Positions 35,400 to 48,680 of a DNA stretch of 64,000 nt are shown one piece after another. Below the pieces are notes generated by a model that ran no database searches, was not told the DNA's origin, and was given only the letters and a program-made list of their open reading frames with translations. This DNA is from Torreya grandis. Lineage: Eukaryota; Streptophyta; Pinopsida; Cupressales; Taxaceae. The translations under genes were made by a program, and so were the position numbers. The stretch covers positions 7,605,501-7,669,500 of the forward strand of contig JARHVA010000122.1 in NCBI GenBank assembly GCA_037957365.1, read 5' to 3'. Within the stretch, counting starts at the first letter, position 1. Each line of letters starts with the position of its first letter.

Positions 35400-37860
35400 T
35401 ATCCATTTGGGTAGATAAGGATTGTTACTTGATACTTGAACTCATTCCCTATTATGTCATGGAAAATAATCCACTTTGAGCTTGTTGTTCATTTACCTAC
35501 TTAGGCCTCCATTCACTATGACTCATTCTCTTCATGATAGGATTGATAATCTTTGAAATAGAATTTTGATCATTCTTATAGAACCTTTCTATGTGACCTC
35601 TCTCATGACATTTGAAACAAATTATTTTTTTAAGATTGTACATACCTTGTGATTGAGATATATGATGATTCCTTGAAGTTTCATGAATTTTTTCATGTAC
35701 CTGATCAATTGGTCTCATGATGAAGATATTATAAAACTTCTGTAATATGACCAACTCCTTGACAATTATAACAAAAGATGTCATTCTTTCCTTGTGAAAC
35801 TATTCATTGTCTTGAGTGATGATGTTATTCATTATTTCCATTATCTTTCTCATAATTATATGCAAATTCATTCATTGAGGATCTTTTAAAATATTTTAAC
35901 CTATGACCAAACTAATTTTAAGAGTAACAATGACCATTGAAATTTGCATATCTCATAACATTTGGTTGTTTGATCTATTTTTTATTCATCTGGTCAATAC
36001 CTTCATTTCTTGACTGATGATTGTTCTTCAAAACCTAATTTTTCTTATTCATATCAACCTTTATCTTGTCTTGAGTTACACTCTTTTGTTCATCTTTGTA
36101 TCCAAGACTAGTTCTATCACTTTCATGCTTTTGGCTACTTAGAATATTGTCAAGATCATTTGAGCTCTTTTCAAACTTCATAAATGACTTCACCTTACAA
36201 GATGTCTTGTCTAACTCATCTTTTAATGACTTGTTTTCAATCACATACCTTAAATACTCATATTTTTTAGATTTTGAGCTTGTAGATAGGATTTTTAATT
36301 GAAAATTGATATGCTTGACTATATCTTCATGTTCCTTGGTATCTTCATTCATTCTTGGCTCAAACACACTGCATTATTCTTCATAGTCCTTGATTTGTGA
36401 CATCATCTCTTTGTTATTTTTATTCACAATCTTCAAATATTCAAGAGCATTCATCAATTCATCCTTATTATCTAAATCAATAGCTGTAACTTTGCTCATA
36501 GCATCATTTAGTTTTATTTACAAAGACTCTATCTTTGATTGATACATGATGCACTCTTCATCCTTACTCTTTACTTCTTTATTAAGAGTATAAACCTGAG
36601 TTTCAAGATGTTATGTGATCTCATCATGCTCCTTGACTTCATTACTCAACCTTCCTTCCAAAATTCCAATTTTCTCCTTATAGGATTTGAACAAGGAATC
36701 TTGTTTCCTGTTCTTTCCTTGTAGTATCTTCATTTCTTCCACAATATCTAGATTTTTGTCTTCAATAGTGACTTTCTCATCTTCTTCCTTTGAGCCATCT
36801 CTACCAAAGAAATATTTTCTTAAAGAACATTCACCTTCATCATCATTAAAAGCCATGAACAATGTCTCCATGTCCTTATTATGAAAAGAATCATCACTAT
36901 CAGATGTGTTTACTTCTTCTTCTACAAATGAGTTACTCTTAGTGCCTTTGTATGATTCTTTCTTTCCATTTTTATTACTGAAGAACTTTTTTTACTTACT
37001 AGGACCCTCAAAATTTTTATGTACATCCTCATGACATTCCTTGTGATCTTATTTATATTTAACCTTATCTCCATTTAAACATCTAGTTGCAAAATGACCA
37101 ACTTTACCACATGAAAAACATTTAAAAGGAAGTTTTCATTCATACTTACTTGATCCTACATTCAATTTTTTTGTAATCATGGCTTCATGTTGATCTTCAT
37201 AAAGATTAAAATCTTCAATACTTAACTTGTTCTTCTTAGATTTTGTCTCCTTCATCACCTAGAAGGCTTATTCATTCTTCGAAGGTCTGTCCTCATCAAC
37301 TCCCATCTCATAGGAAATAAATATGCCATGTAATTCATCTATCTTCATCTAAGTGAGATCATGATTTTATTCTACAACATAAACTTTGAATCAAAATTAA
37401 GTGTAAGAGTCCTAAATACCTTTTTTACTATAGTAGCTTCATCATTTATCTCTCCAAGACCTCTGATCATGTTTACTACCTCATCAACCCTTAGAAGATA
37501 GGATGCCATAGTATCTTCTTCCTTCATTTTGATACCTTCAAATTTCCTTCAATAGGTTTGCAACTTGTCTAGTTTTACCTTAAGTTATCCTTCATAGATA
37601 GTCTATAATTTGACCCAAATTTCCTTGGTAGACTTGCAATGGATCACTTTATTGAACTCATCCTCGAATAGACCACAAATGATACCATTCATATCTTTTG
37701 AATTATTCTCACTCAACTTCTTGTTAGCATCACTAGTTGGAGGAGTAGTTGGTGGAGTGTAACCATCCATGATATATTTCCAGATATCAAACCCTAGAGA
37801 CATGATGTATGTCTTCATCCTTGTACTCCAAAAAACATAGTTTGAGCCATTGAACAATGG
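35400..37860 (-). pseudogene. gag: Copia-2 gag with zinc knuckles and coiled coil
   Basis: Minus-strand reading starts MFNGSNYVFWSTRMKTYI at 37857 (family form NYxxWxxRMKxYL), followed by TKEIWVKL and the capsid core KLDKLQTY. A complete CCHC knuckle CFSCGKVGHFATRC lies near 37120. A long acidic and lysine-rich region (about 36960-36020) with heptad-like EEMKILQGKNRKQ and LKDELDKTSCKV stretches looks like coiled coil. A second knuckle-like ICFKCHERGHIERFYKN near 35610 has Tyr for the last Cys. Stops separate the parts. The coiled-coil insertion is typical of SIRE-like copia gags; that comparison is from memory. Confidence 0.87.
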
Positions 37861-37939
37861 TGCTTGTTTTTTAGAGAAATCTTACATTTCTTAACTTGTC
37901 ATAATATATCTTGGGTCACCTTTAAGTGGTTAAAATTAT

Positions 37940-37964
37940 AATGACAGTCCTACTCTGATACCAA
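37940..37964 (-). other. Copia-2 primer binding site
   Basis: Minus-strand TTGGTATCAGAGTAGGAC follows the 5' LTR end. It keeps TGGTATCAGAG, the site complementary to initiator methionine tRNA. Confidence 0.9.
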
Positions 37965-37965
37965 T

Positions 37966-40041
37966 TATTGGAGGTACAATCACTAAGAGGGGGGGTGGTG
38001 AATCAATGATGTAAGATATTTCAAACTTTAATTATAATCCTTTCAAACTCTTAATCAATGACCACAAACATTCATAAATCATACAATATGTTCATAAAAA
38101 TGAATAAGCAAGATGATGTAAGATCACACACATAACACAAGATCTACGTGGGAAACCCTCTTGGGGAATAAAACCCACCCTCATGCCTAAAAACACATGG
38201 ACTACTTGTCCTATAATATGATTACAAACATGAGACCTTTTAGTGAAGCACCCACTTCATAAGGAATACCCACCCCTACGTATGAACAAGCACCCACTTG
38301 TTATAGATGTTGATCACACTCACAAAACATTATGAAATCAAAAACTCTAGAAATCTAATTTCATATTAATATGATTGGGGAAACAATGTTTAACACCTCT
38401 CTTTCAACTCATTACACACACTCAAACTTGCTCATATAAATAATGCATGCAAACACCCCTTTTGGATCACTTTAGGCATCTTCGCTCATCTTCAATATAC
38501 CTTAAAATTTAGTCCATCCATTGAGCACACTATCTATGATCTCTTTCCTTCGTCTCTATCTTATGTTCTCTCTATTTATTCACATTCAATTCTAGAAACT
38601 ATTACCTTAATATTCACTATTTATAGAGTCTTCATGAATATCAACTTCTTGGTTGGACATAGTACTTGAATTAACCCTTAAGACATATATCGTGATAACA
38701 CAAAGCTCAATACCATCCTCACAGGTCAGCCATAGCATCCATGGGTCACACTTAAGCAACTACACCTTTTAATTAGGCCTTATACGTATCATGGAGACCT
38801 ATTCACACATTTAGCATTTCATCGAGAAAATTAAGAACATAAGATCACTTTAAAATACATGGGTCCATTCCATATGACCCTTATTACATCTTCATGTGAA
38901 TACATCCACCAAAACACTCTTCTACTAAAGCACAATTTTCTCAAAAAGAATTTTGTACATAGTAACACCATGAATGAACAAATAGTCAACTTAAAATATA
39001 CATAAATTTTATTTTACAAAAAATTAGACATTTTAACTAGTTTTTTGGATGTGTCTTGAATTATTATACAAATTTTATTTTTACACCACCATTAAATTTG
39101 TCTTGGATTAAAGGATATAGCTCAAACACTACACACTAGTTTTCCTTCATGAATTTAAATATACAAATTTCAATAGTCACTATTCAAACATTAAACATCA
39201 AGAACTTTGTCTACATCTCATTTTTCATAGAAGATAAAACAAATACACACTATATATATCCTCATAAGTAGCCTATAATTTACCTTGTAGTGCTCACCAT
39301 TGATCTTAGATCAGAGCTCTTGTGATTGTGCCACTTGGCAGCCTCACATGCCTTATGAGCACTTTGTTGACATTTTGACTTAATACGCACCATTGGACCA
39401 TTAATAACAAGATCATGCACTCCATTGGATATTCATTTGATATTCCCCATTCTTGTGCCACTTGGAAGTTCCATGTGTTCTTATTGACTATTTTTTCATG
39501 CGCTCTGTTGGATTAAAACTACATGATCACGTGTTCATTATTGATCTATCTTGACTATTTGACCCTAGAATTCAATGTAATTAAACTTGATGGTCTCTAG
39601 CACATCACATTTTGTAAGATCAACTTTTAAGGTTTATAACTTGAGCTATAAAACACTTCAAGATTCCAAATCTTTAGGGTACCTTCTTGGCACTATAGAC
39701 AACATCTCCATGATATCCTTTGACCTTAGTTGACTTTTTGAGTACCTAAATAAAATGCATAAACTTGTTGGTTCAGTCATATATGCATGATGTGCAATGA
39801 TGGTATAGATTCTCTTAAGCTATAATATGCATGTTTCTTTTTCCAAATGATCAAGTGACACACCAGAGCTTCACCAAGACATCTATGGGTACCTCACAAC
39901 TTCTTCTTTATCCTTACAAACCTACATATGTGATATATATTCTCCACTCTATCAAACACAACTTCTTTGTCATTAATTCATTAATATCTCATGTTCTCTT
40001 TTACATCAATGACAACTTAACATCAATGACCATGTTCAATA
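37966..40041 (-). repeat. Copia-2 5' LTR
   Basis: 2076 bp counterpart of 32281-34374. Its left end is TATTGGAGGTACAATC and its right end GTTCAATA. The right-hand target duplication follows after two bases. Confidence 0.92.
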
Positions 40042-40043
40042 TC

Positions 40044-40310
40044 TACATAATTTTGGGTAATACCTAATCATGTACATTATAATTTTCTACTAGGTAGGCC
40101 ATGGATATATGCCATGGAGATTGTACCTTCTACTTACACTGATGTGTCAAGTTTATACATGATTGATATTTTTACACTTTTCCAACCAAAAATAAACCCT
40201 TTTAATATTTTAAGGTTACATAACTTAATACTCAAAACTCATCACCATCGAGTTCACCCCAATGTACTATATTTACACCACCATAAATTATTTCAATAAA
40301 TCAGATGCAT
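40044..40310 (+). pseudogene. pro: Gypsy-3 protease, second part
   Basis: After Copia-2 the protease resumes with HVHYNFLLGRPWIYAMEIV and PSTYTDVSSLYMI. The family form is YNLLLGRPWIHxMxAVPSTxHQ, the conserved end of plant gypsy proteases. The frame stays open to about 40296. It confirms both the Gypsy-3 orientation and the Copia-2 insertion point. Confidence 0.85.
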
Positions 40311-42335
40311 ATATATGAGGTTGGTGCATCTAATATAGATACTACACAAACACCATCTATAAATACCTTTACACCATAGATATAACCAACCAAGATGGAT
40401 AATGAGGAACATATGCAATAGCTATATTTATTAACAAACTCATAGGATCCAAAATATTTTTACATAAATAATGCCAATAGTGATTTCGAGGCTACCTTAG
40501 AATAAAATAAAAATATAAATCCAATGAATATTGATGATTATTTATGTAGGTTGAATTTTAAACTAATGGACCTAAGGGAATAACAAGATGATTCTAATTC
40601 CATCATACCGACACATACATATAAAGATAAGATATTCATTACTAACATAAATAATGGAAAGAACTTTTGTTATCAGTCAAGCACCATCCCACATATAGTT
40701 TTACTGTCATTCTTAGATTCAATAAATAATATCACATCTATGGATATTGAATTAGTTATAAGAATATAATAAAATAGTGCACAAGGTAGACCAAATATGA
40801 TGTTGTAGATGTTATTTGATAGGGGAGTGATGGTCTAGACAATAGTGTGCCAAAAATACATTAGCTACTTGCCAAATTAAGATGGTAATCCCTTTTTCCA
40901 TTTCTACAAAATCATAAGACATGCTATAGATACAGTGCTCAACATTACAATAAAAAATTGGCAAGTATTAGGCTAAGGGAACTATAAAAATCATACAACC
41001 TCTACCTAAGTTGACCAAGGCCCCATAATAGATTCAAGCATGTAAAAACAACAAACATTCTAGGAGTAATGTTCTAACTATTTAAGTTTTCATTGAGAAT
41101 TAAAAAAAAAACATATAGCCATTTATGATGACTCATATCTAAATACATGTATACTTGCATTTTATAGCATATAAGGCATGACCATGATGAGTTACAATAT
41201 GTTATATTTTTATAAGAATCCATAGGCCACATTACTGTATTATTTGCATGTGGTCCCAAGGTGATGAACACCCTACTATTCATCATGAACACATGAACTT
41301 AGATAAAGGCTACATTTGGTAGCACATGGATACAAGAAATGGAAGCTACATTAGAGTATAAAAATGCCTTACTTTCAGATTTGAAAAGAACATAGTCCAT
41401 ATTTTCTATGATGGTTTTGATGATAATCATAGATTATGAAGTGAGTTACCACTAATTCAATATATCCAAGAATAACACATGAGGCCTCTTACACAGTCGA
41501 GAAACATGCTATTCATAGTAATACCAAATATAAATCTATATTTATAGAGCATGAGTGGTGTGACAATCATAATGATGATAATTTATTTGAGTTTGGATAG
41601 ATGCATTACCTAACACTTGATTATCTACCACATGATCCACATTTTGATCATCCACATCCCTTGGATCCATTATTTGATTTCTAGATTGTCACATTATATT
41701 TAAATTTATATATATTAAAAAAAAATAAAAAATATTTCATAAAAAAAAAATCAAGACCTATATATGCTTATATGTATTTTTTTCATACATCACTTTAGTT
41801 TTGTAGAGTATTTTAAATACATGATTTACCCAATTTTATATCATACATGCTTAACCAATGCACATGAGTGATTGCATATACATAGAACACCATTTCCAAA
41901 TTTAATTATAGGTACTTACACTATTACAAACTTAGAAACTATATTGATATAGGAGTAATGTGGAGGATAGAAGTGCATTGATCTAGTGTCCATCACCCCA
42001 CAATTCCCAATGAACTCAAACCCTCACCACTCAGTTTTAGACCATGCATAGGATTCCTACATGTACATTCATTAGTTAGCTCACTAGGGGCATGGTATAC
42101 ACATGTTTTACACTTCTTTTCCCACATTATATTATTCACACCTTATATATTTATATAGCATTATATATTTCAATATTGATCACTCAATAACATTGAGATA
42201 TATTACTATTTATCTCAGTTATTGAATATGCTCAAGCTACAACTTAACTCTTGTTAATAAAATTACTTAATCATGTATTCTTTTATATTATTTTTTCTAG
42301 ATTTGGATATTTATGGATTCTCTATTTTATTTGAT
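40311..42335. other. Gypsy-3 interior, mostly unrecognised
   Basis: In plus-strand reading near 40970 the broken series LG-stop-GNYKNHTTST could be a worn G-patch-like segment, which follows protease in some Tat-type proteins. No RT, RNase H or integrase motif was seen. An A-rich tract lies at 41716-41750. Confidence 0.3.
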
Positions 42336-42530
42336 GACATTTGAATATGTCATTACCAAGTGGCTCTAATCCTTCATATTTATTATTTTATGCATGTGAG
42401 GACATTTGAACATGTCCTTATGTGTATCTTCTATTCGTGTGTGTCGACATTTAAACATGTCCTTCCTTCTATGTGGTTATAAGCCTCTATTGTGTGTTTT
42501 CTATTTGAGTGAGTGACATTTGAACATGTC
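42336..42530. repeat. Four copies of a GACAT..ATGTC inverted motif
   Basis: GACATTTGAACATGTC or a one-to-two base variant occurs at 42336, 42401, 42446 and 42515. Each is a short inverted repeat (GACAT, six bases, ATGTC). Spacing is 65, 45 and 69 bp; the last two are separated by partly repeated AAGCCTCTATTGTGTGT blocks. Worn relatives may exist near 48330-48400 in Gypsy-4. Confidence 0.85.
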
Positions 42531-44079
42531 CTTTGTATGTGTTCCCTTGGCCTCCTATAAAGCCTCTATTGTGTGTGTACTATTTGATTGTGTGCATCAT
42601 GGACATAACACCTTGCTTACTTATTTGATCAGATTTTGATGCCATGATGTACATCATACATCCACATAACCCTTCTAATTTCATGATGGATATCATGAAT
42701 TTATCCTTAAGTAGTTATAACCAACATTATATAATTAATTGATCAAGTACATACATGATTCACTATCATATATATCTAGACACACTTATTTTGAATTCTT
42801 GTTTCCACATACATTTTATATTACTACTACACTCAATTTTACATATGATGATGCCATGATTTTTCCAAGCTTTTAACATTAATCAAATTTACATTTTTCA
42901 TCACAATAACATACCACATATATTTTTAGTTTGAGTTAAGTTCTTGTGCAATATTAACAACTCACCTCAAAAGAGAGGGCATTCATAGAGGTTTGTATTA
43001 GAGACTAGACTTCCAAATCAATACACATACAAGATTTAATAGAGATTGCACTATTGACATAGTTTTAGACTCAAAAAATACACAAAAATTCACCTTAGAT
43101 AGGAATATTACATTGGACAGGAGATTACTACTCTAGTGTCCTTCCTAGTGCTATCGTATAAATGCCTAAACACATGCATTTATAGAATTTATTAAAATCT
43201 CAGTTTACCCATAAAAATACTCAATTATTTTATAATATTAGTTGCCAAAATTAATTAGTTTTATCTCAGATTTTATCAATTTGGGGAAAATCATGTATGA
43301 CATGTTATTCCAAGTTAACACATAGGTTTACTCAAAATCATAATTATTTTAATCAACCTCATAATCTATATGCAATAGATATCAGTTGGGGGCATATATG
43401 TGACACATTATTTCCTTATTTCTCAATTTTTACACCAGTCTTATAGATGTAATAGAAAATCCATGACATTCTCCAGGTTGTTTATACCAAAAACATATTA
43501 TAATTAGTATTTTCACTAGTTTTTCACCTATTTTATACCATAATTGAACCTTATTCGATCTACAATGTTTGGTTCACTATTTGAACTAGTATTTACAATA
43601 GTTTTTTCACTAGAAATATCTATTGGGATTTATATATGGACTCTAAATTTAATTTACTACTCTAGGTATGTGATGATAGAGTTAATAACACCTTTATTTT
43701 ATTAATAACACTTACCCACTGATGAATATTGGGGCATGCACAGTATAATCCAAGCTATTCGACATCAATAAAATCTCTAAGGGTACAACCTGTTATAATC
43801 ACTAGTTTTTACACTAGGAAAGCACAATGGTTCACATACCCAATCAAGTGTATTCATTCCTTGTCACTCTCTAGTTCATTATATTTCACATTTTTGATAT
43901 TCATCTTAAGTAAATAATGATACTACATATGTTTCATTATAGATTTTTACATGGAGTATAGTTCAATGTTGTGACCTACATTCAAGACTCCTCTTCATAG
44001 GTAAGTTTAGGTACACACTCTTTTTTATTTTACTCTAGTAATTCCACTTTATTGAATTAATAGAATAAAATAGGGGAAA
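42531..44079. other. Gypsy-3 3' untranslated region and polypurine tract
   Basis: No coding. CTCACCTCAAAAGAGAGGG at 42961 resembles the CTCACCTTAAAAGGGGGG stretch of Gypsy-4 (48672), so the two elements are related here. The purine tract AAAATAGGGGAAA ends one base before the 3' LTR. Another purine block, AGTTGGGGGCATA, lies at 43383. Confidence 0.5.
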
Positions 44080-45312
44080 TTTAGACATATCAATTAAAAT
44101 TTAAGCTAAAACTATGCACTTGTGACCACTCTCTTACACACTTAGCTCTAGACCTACCTTAGGGCCCTTTTTGATCACTTTCAACCACCTTGCACACTCT
44201 TCTAAGAAGATAAACAACCCTTGAATGTAATAATCCCTATTTTTATCAACCTTAGACACATTTTAGTCCCTTCATAACCCTCAACATGATGAAATCACCC
44301 ATTGGACAAGAGCACCCCATGGTACTATAACACACCACTCTAGTGTCCTTGCCCCCTTTCCTATTTTCCCACTAAATAATGACTAATTTAAAAAACCAAA
44401 AGCTATAGGAAGGTCAACCTATGTCCATAATGAGCCCCATTTAAATATATTAAAAATATATGACTATATAAACATTTTTCAAACCATTTTTCAATGGAGG
44501 GGATTCCACATCCAAAAACACCAGAATCATAACTACACATAGAGAGCAAAATACCTATTTCTCCCAATTCTGATTACATAAAGCCCTAGTAGCCTAGAGC
44601 TCAAGTCTGAATACATTATACATGTAAAATTTCATGGTTAAGGCACTTTATCATATCAATATTACATCAACATATAACATATTGCATAAGTTATTCACAC
44701 ATCATTGTAGCATGGGAGAACTATATGAAGTTTGATCTCTCTTAAAAGTATTAGTATGTAGGCAATGCTTAGGACATGGGGTGTTGATGTCTCACCCAAA
44801 TTCAACTAATGACCCATTTTATCCCATTAATTTTCATTAGTATTCACATGTCAAGGAGATAGGGTTTGAAATGAAATTTAATCACATAGTGGTATCTACA
44901 AGTGATCATAAGTTCACACACTAGATACAAGATCTATAAATAAAGGCATAAAGAACCCAAAAACCATGATTCTCTCACTATAAGTGGATAGTAGCATCCC
45001 AAGTTGGATAAGAGTGCCACCCCTTTAGTGTCCTCTTCTTAGCAATGTTATCTAGGCTGAAATCCAATTCTTGAGTCTTGATTCTAGTTATCATACCTCT
45101 TTGCATAGCAAGTTCTAGCTTTTGATTCCTCCTATAGATATAATTTCTAGCTAAGCATTTATTTTTTCATTACACTTATACTATATTTAGTAAGTTTTTA
45201 GAACACATTAGTTCTAAATCAGTGAATGCTATCATTTTTTATATTATTCTCTTGATTTTGCATAGTAGTGTTGTCACTTAGGTTTTTTTATAAATCCCAA
45301 ATTTATAAAATA
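44080..45312 (+). repeat. Gypsy-3 3' LTR
   Basis: 1233 bp, matching both pieces of the 5' LTR. It starts TTTAGACAT, aligned to TGTAGACAC in the 5' copy, and ends TTATAAAATA. The next five bases ATGCA are the right target duplication. It is uninterrupted and so records the empty site of the solo LTR. Confidence 0.9.
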
Positions 45313-45317
45313 ATGCA

Positions 45318-46690
45318 CAATATTGGGGCCAAAAGCATTAGTGAACGACCACTGGCATATATTGATACAAATATCAGGGCTAATAGATATAACCATAAAT
45401 CATTGCTTCCATTATACCTCCCCTCAAGCACACTATTAATTCCTTTATCTAGTGGGGACATGGGATATTTCTTCAAGCTATTTTTCCTTAAAAACAAAAA
45501 AAATATTGCTACATCTTCCATGGGAAAAATCAATGTTTCAATTCAATTACTAGTTTTAGTGTCTACAACAACACAAACCATGTTTGCATCCCCTTTTATG
45601 ACTTCTCAAATATCAAATATTAATCCCAATGGGTCTAATGTGAAAAATCTTATCCAAGTTATCCAAACTTTGGAAGTTAAGGTTATAAATATTGAGCAAA
45701 ATGATTTAAAGTCTACTCATGATATTGATTTAAAATATGTATTACATAATCCTATTACACCTGATATATATTTACAACCTTTTCCAATTATTTTTGTAGC
45801 ACCCAAGTTAACTCTTTATGGTGGAAAGGGTGATCCTAAGCAATAATTTAAATCTTTCGATGTAACATGTATTGATTCGACTTCTAATGATAAAATTTTA
45901 ACTAATTTATTTCTAAGATGCCTAAAGGACTATGCTTTAAGATGGTTCTATGATATACCAGTATGATCAATGAAAGCATTCAAACCTCTAGCCAATCAAT
46001 TTATAACACATTTCTCTATCAACATTAATAAAAATATGTCATATGCACAAATTTTAAAAATCAAGTAGGGAACCAATGAGCTCATCAATGAATACATTTT
46101 GAGGTACAAGATAATATTGGACAAAATAACAAGTCCAATGGAAAATAAAGAGCTTCAATATATATTCAAGCAAAGTTTACTTGCTCCACTACATAAGTCT
46201 ATTATTTTCAAAAAGTCTAAATCTTTTAATGAATTATGCAATATCATCTGGGATTGATAAATGAAACTTATGGAATTAAAAAAGCTTAAGTATGTATCAA
46301 ACACACTAAATACATCAAATATCAAGTTTCATATCAAAACAACATATAAGGTAAAATATTTAGAGGCTAAAAATGAAGAAATAACAATGGTGAATAAGGT
46401 GTCAAAACTACCTAATTATCTCATCTAATCTAATGCTTTTAAGAGTCAATTTACACTTTTACCTGAGTCTCCAGCTTCACTCCTTAAGAATCCAGTGAAT
46501 TCTAATTTCATATCTCTCCCTCCTCCTTTAGAAGTTGATATGATTTGACCTATACCAAAAAGATATGATGAAAATGGTTATTTATAACTATCATCACTGT
46601 TTTGGGAATTTTACAAACATATGTTACAAGTTAAAGCACAAGATATAGGACCTAATTGATAGTGAAAAGATTACATTTGATGATTTTCCA
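45318..46690 (+). pseudogene. gag: Gypsy-4 gag with worn zinc finger
   Basis: A 192-residue open segment ends near 45843 in PKLTLYGGKGDPKQ, the start of the gag core (family form KFTLYDGTxDPxxHL). After a stop it continues FLRCLKDYALRWFYDIPV near 45910, ANQFITHFSININ, and TNELINEYILRYKIILD near 46075, all in family order. Near 46595 YNYHHCFGNFTNICYKLK is a decayed C-x-FH-type finger of the Tat kind with first Cys lost, followed by the usual LIDSEKI tail. Gypsy-3 sits just upstream, splitting the gag leader. Confidence 0.85.
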
Positions 46691-46879
46691 AAGGTTTCAA
46701 TATCACAACATGGTGACCATCAAAACTAGAAGATATTCAACAATATATTACAGGATCATTCTAAGGAATCACTCAAAGTGAAAATGGAAATTAATGCACA
46801 CCCTCCTCTATGACATTATGGGCACCCATTAGATTGAATTATTATCATAATTGCATGTGAGATAACTATAATGGTTTAG

Positions 46880-47330
46880 AGGCATTCTATTACATTTTAT
46901 GACACTAAAATTATGGATGATGACTCAAATCATCACTCATTATTTATTAGAGCACATATTGATTATCAAATTATATGCACTATTATGGTTGATAATGGTT
47001 CTAGTGAGATTGTATGTAGCATTAGATTAATCACACAATTCATATATACACATGATTATTTACACCCTTTGACCATGACGGTCAAATCATTTTAAGGGAA
47101 GTACAATAAGTTTTTGGAGAGACTAGTTAACCTTTAAATGTTGGTTGAACATATGTAACCACAAAATTTTTAGTCCTGCCACATATGGGAGTCTTTGATA
47201 TGTTATTTTGATGATATTGGATTCATAAGCTCCATGAAATACCATCCATAGTACATAGATGTCTCAAGTATATTCATGGCAAAATAGTAATCATAGCTTG
47301 AAGGGTCCAATATAAACATCTGATATGATA
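46880..47330 (+). pseudogene. pro: Gypsy-4 protease
   Basis: The segment FIRAHIDYQIICTIMVDNG at 46948 holds the catalytic Asp (VDNGSS), followed by CSIRLITQF and DYLHPLTMTVKSF. Then stops and shifts, and near 47236 HEIPSIVHRCLKYIHGKIV, matching the family form AVPSTLHQCLKF. Gypsy type by this motif order. RT is not found after it. Confidence 0.85.
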
Positions 47331-48680
47331 AGATATGTTTATTCCAAAATAACTAATTATAGAATTTATTAAGGTTAATAATGATTGAAAGGGTAAGCAA
47401 AAGGTAATCCCATTTCCTAAGTGACTAATAATTGATAAGTTGTTACAACAAAGATATATAGTGGACTCTAAAAAGGCATAATCTATATCTATATGGCCCA
47501 CCTAGTTTTTGAGAGCAGATTAACATGTTTCAGAGAGGGCACAAAGACCAAAAATTATAGTTACAATAAAAAAACAACAAATCACTAAGAAATGGGTTCA
47601 TGAACCACTACAACTTATACTACTTCACGACCATAGAGTCTTATCAGGCATATGAAGAGTATTACAAATTCTTTAATTCTAGATTTGGCACATGTATGTG
47701 GTCCTTAACATGAATAATTTGTTGTACCCCATCTTGAGGATATAAAACTCTATGAGTATCCCTTAGATGGGATTATCAACTAGAATTTAAATTCAAAAAA
47801 TAAAAAATTCAAGTAAATACAAAAATATTCAAATAAAACAAAAAATACAAAATACCTAACATTTACATGTTATTAGCTTTAACATATGTTGTTTACTTTA
47901 TATTAGTATATATCATATCATTTCCTTTATATCCATACATATTTTTCATAGGTACTTGAGTATGATACATGCATAGTTTAGATCCATAATACAAGAGTAT
48001 ACAAATGTTGGACGTTTACTCCACTCGTGTGACATACTATGTTGGGGGAATATGTTTTTATTGATCATAATTGATACAGGTGTTATTATTTTATGATCAC
48101 TTTTCATTATCATGTTTGTATTATACACTAATGATTACACATGCCTATACTCATTACACAATGTGCTAGATATGATATGATAAAATACCTTTTTCTAACA
48201 CATGTATTGCATGGACCAATATGACATGTTTATGCTAGTTGCTTATATTTCACTTATTCATCTTATCACATGGCTTACTTGAGTGCACTTATTTTTTGGT
48301 ACCTTATAATGAATGTGTAAAATTTGAATGTGTTCCTTATTTCTTATCTAGAATTCCATTGAGTGTTGTTTATTAGTGTGTATAAATTTGAACCTGCCCT
48401 TTGTTTATGGTCTCATTAGACCCCTTTTGTGCAAAATTTAAGTGATATTGTCTATGATTGATCATTTTTTGAACTTGTAATTGTTACTTATAGGAATTTC
48501 CATGATCTATATCATGCGTCTTAGGGATTTTTATGATTGGATACTTTGAGTTTCATTGTTACATATACTTAGACATGATACCATTATATGATTTATTACT
48601 ACATGATTGATACATATATGGCATGGTTATCTTATCCTTTTGAGATAAGGCGACTACCAGGTTACATTCCCCTCACCTTA
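47331..48680. other. Gypsy-4 interior, unrecognised
   Basis: No RT, RNase H or integrase motif visible on either strand. A-rich near 47795-47855. A worn TTTGAACCTGCCCTTTG block near 48389 recalls the GACATTTGAACATGTCC motif of Gypsy-3. Confidence 0.3.

Larger units (their letters stand above)
32281..40041 (-). mobile_element. Copia-2, minus-strand gag-only copia element
   Basis: LTRs 32281-34374 (2094 bp) and 37966-40041 (2076 bp) flank a 3.6-kb interior with only gag. Minus-strand reading gives an iMet primer binding site after the 5' LTR and a polypurine tract AAAGGGGGAGATTG before the 3' LTR. The target duplication is TGCAT (32276-32280) and TACAT (40044-40048), two bases off the right terminus. 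The Gypsy-3 protease reads on across it. No protease, integrase, RT or RNase H is seen, matching the class called TR-GAG (terminal repeats plus gag). LTRs differ at about 10 percent. Confidence 0.9.
28218..45312 (+). mobile_element. Gypsy-3, Tat-like LTR element with two nested insertions
   Basis: LTRs are 1230 bp (after removal of a solo LTR) and 1233 bp. A target duplication GTGCA (28213-28217) and ATGCA (45313-45317) flanks it. A purine tract AAAATAGGGGAAA precedes the right LTR, so the element is on the plus strand. Only protease-region coding is recognised; no RT, RNase H or integrase was seen in about 7.5 kb of own sequence. LTR divergence is about 18 percent by eye, the oldest of the well-defined elements here. 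Confidence 0.88.

Noticed and set aside
43383..43396. Purine block AGTTGGGGGCATA as start of the Gypsy-3 3' LTR
   Set aside because: The pair comparison, equal lengths (1230 and 1233) and target duplication all put the LTR start at 44080.
42961..44079. Gypsy-3 3' part as the left LTR of Gypsy-4
   Set aside because: Only short blocks match the region before 48706; no continuous alignment over LTR length could be made by eye.
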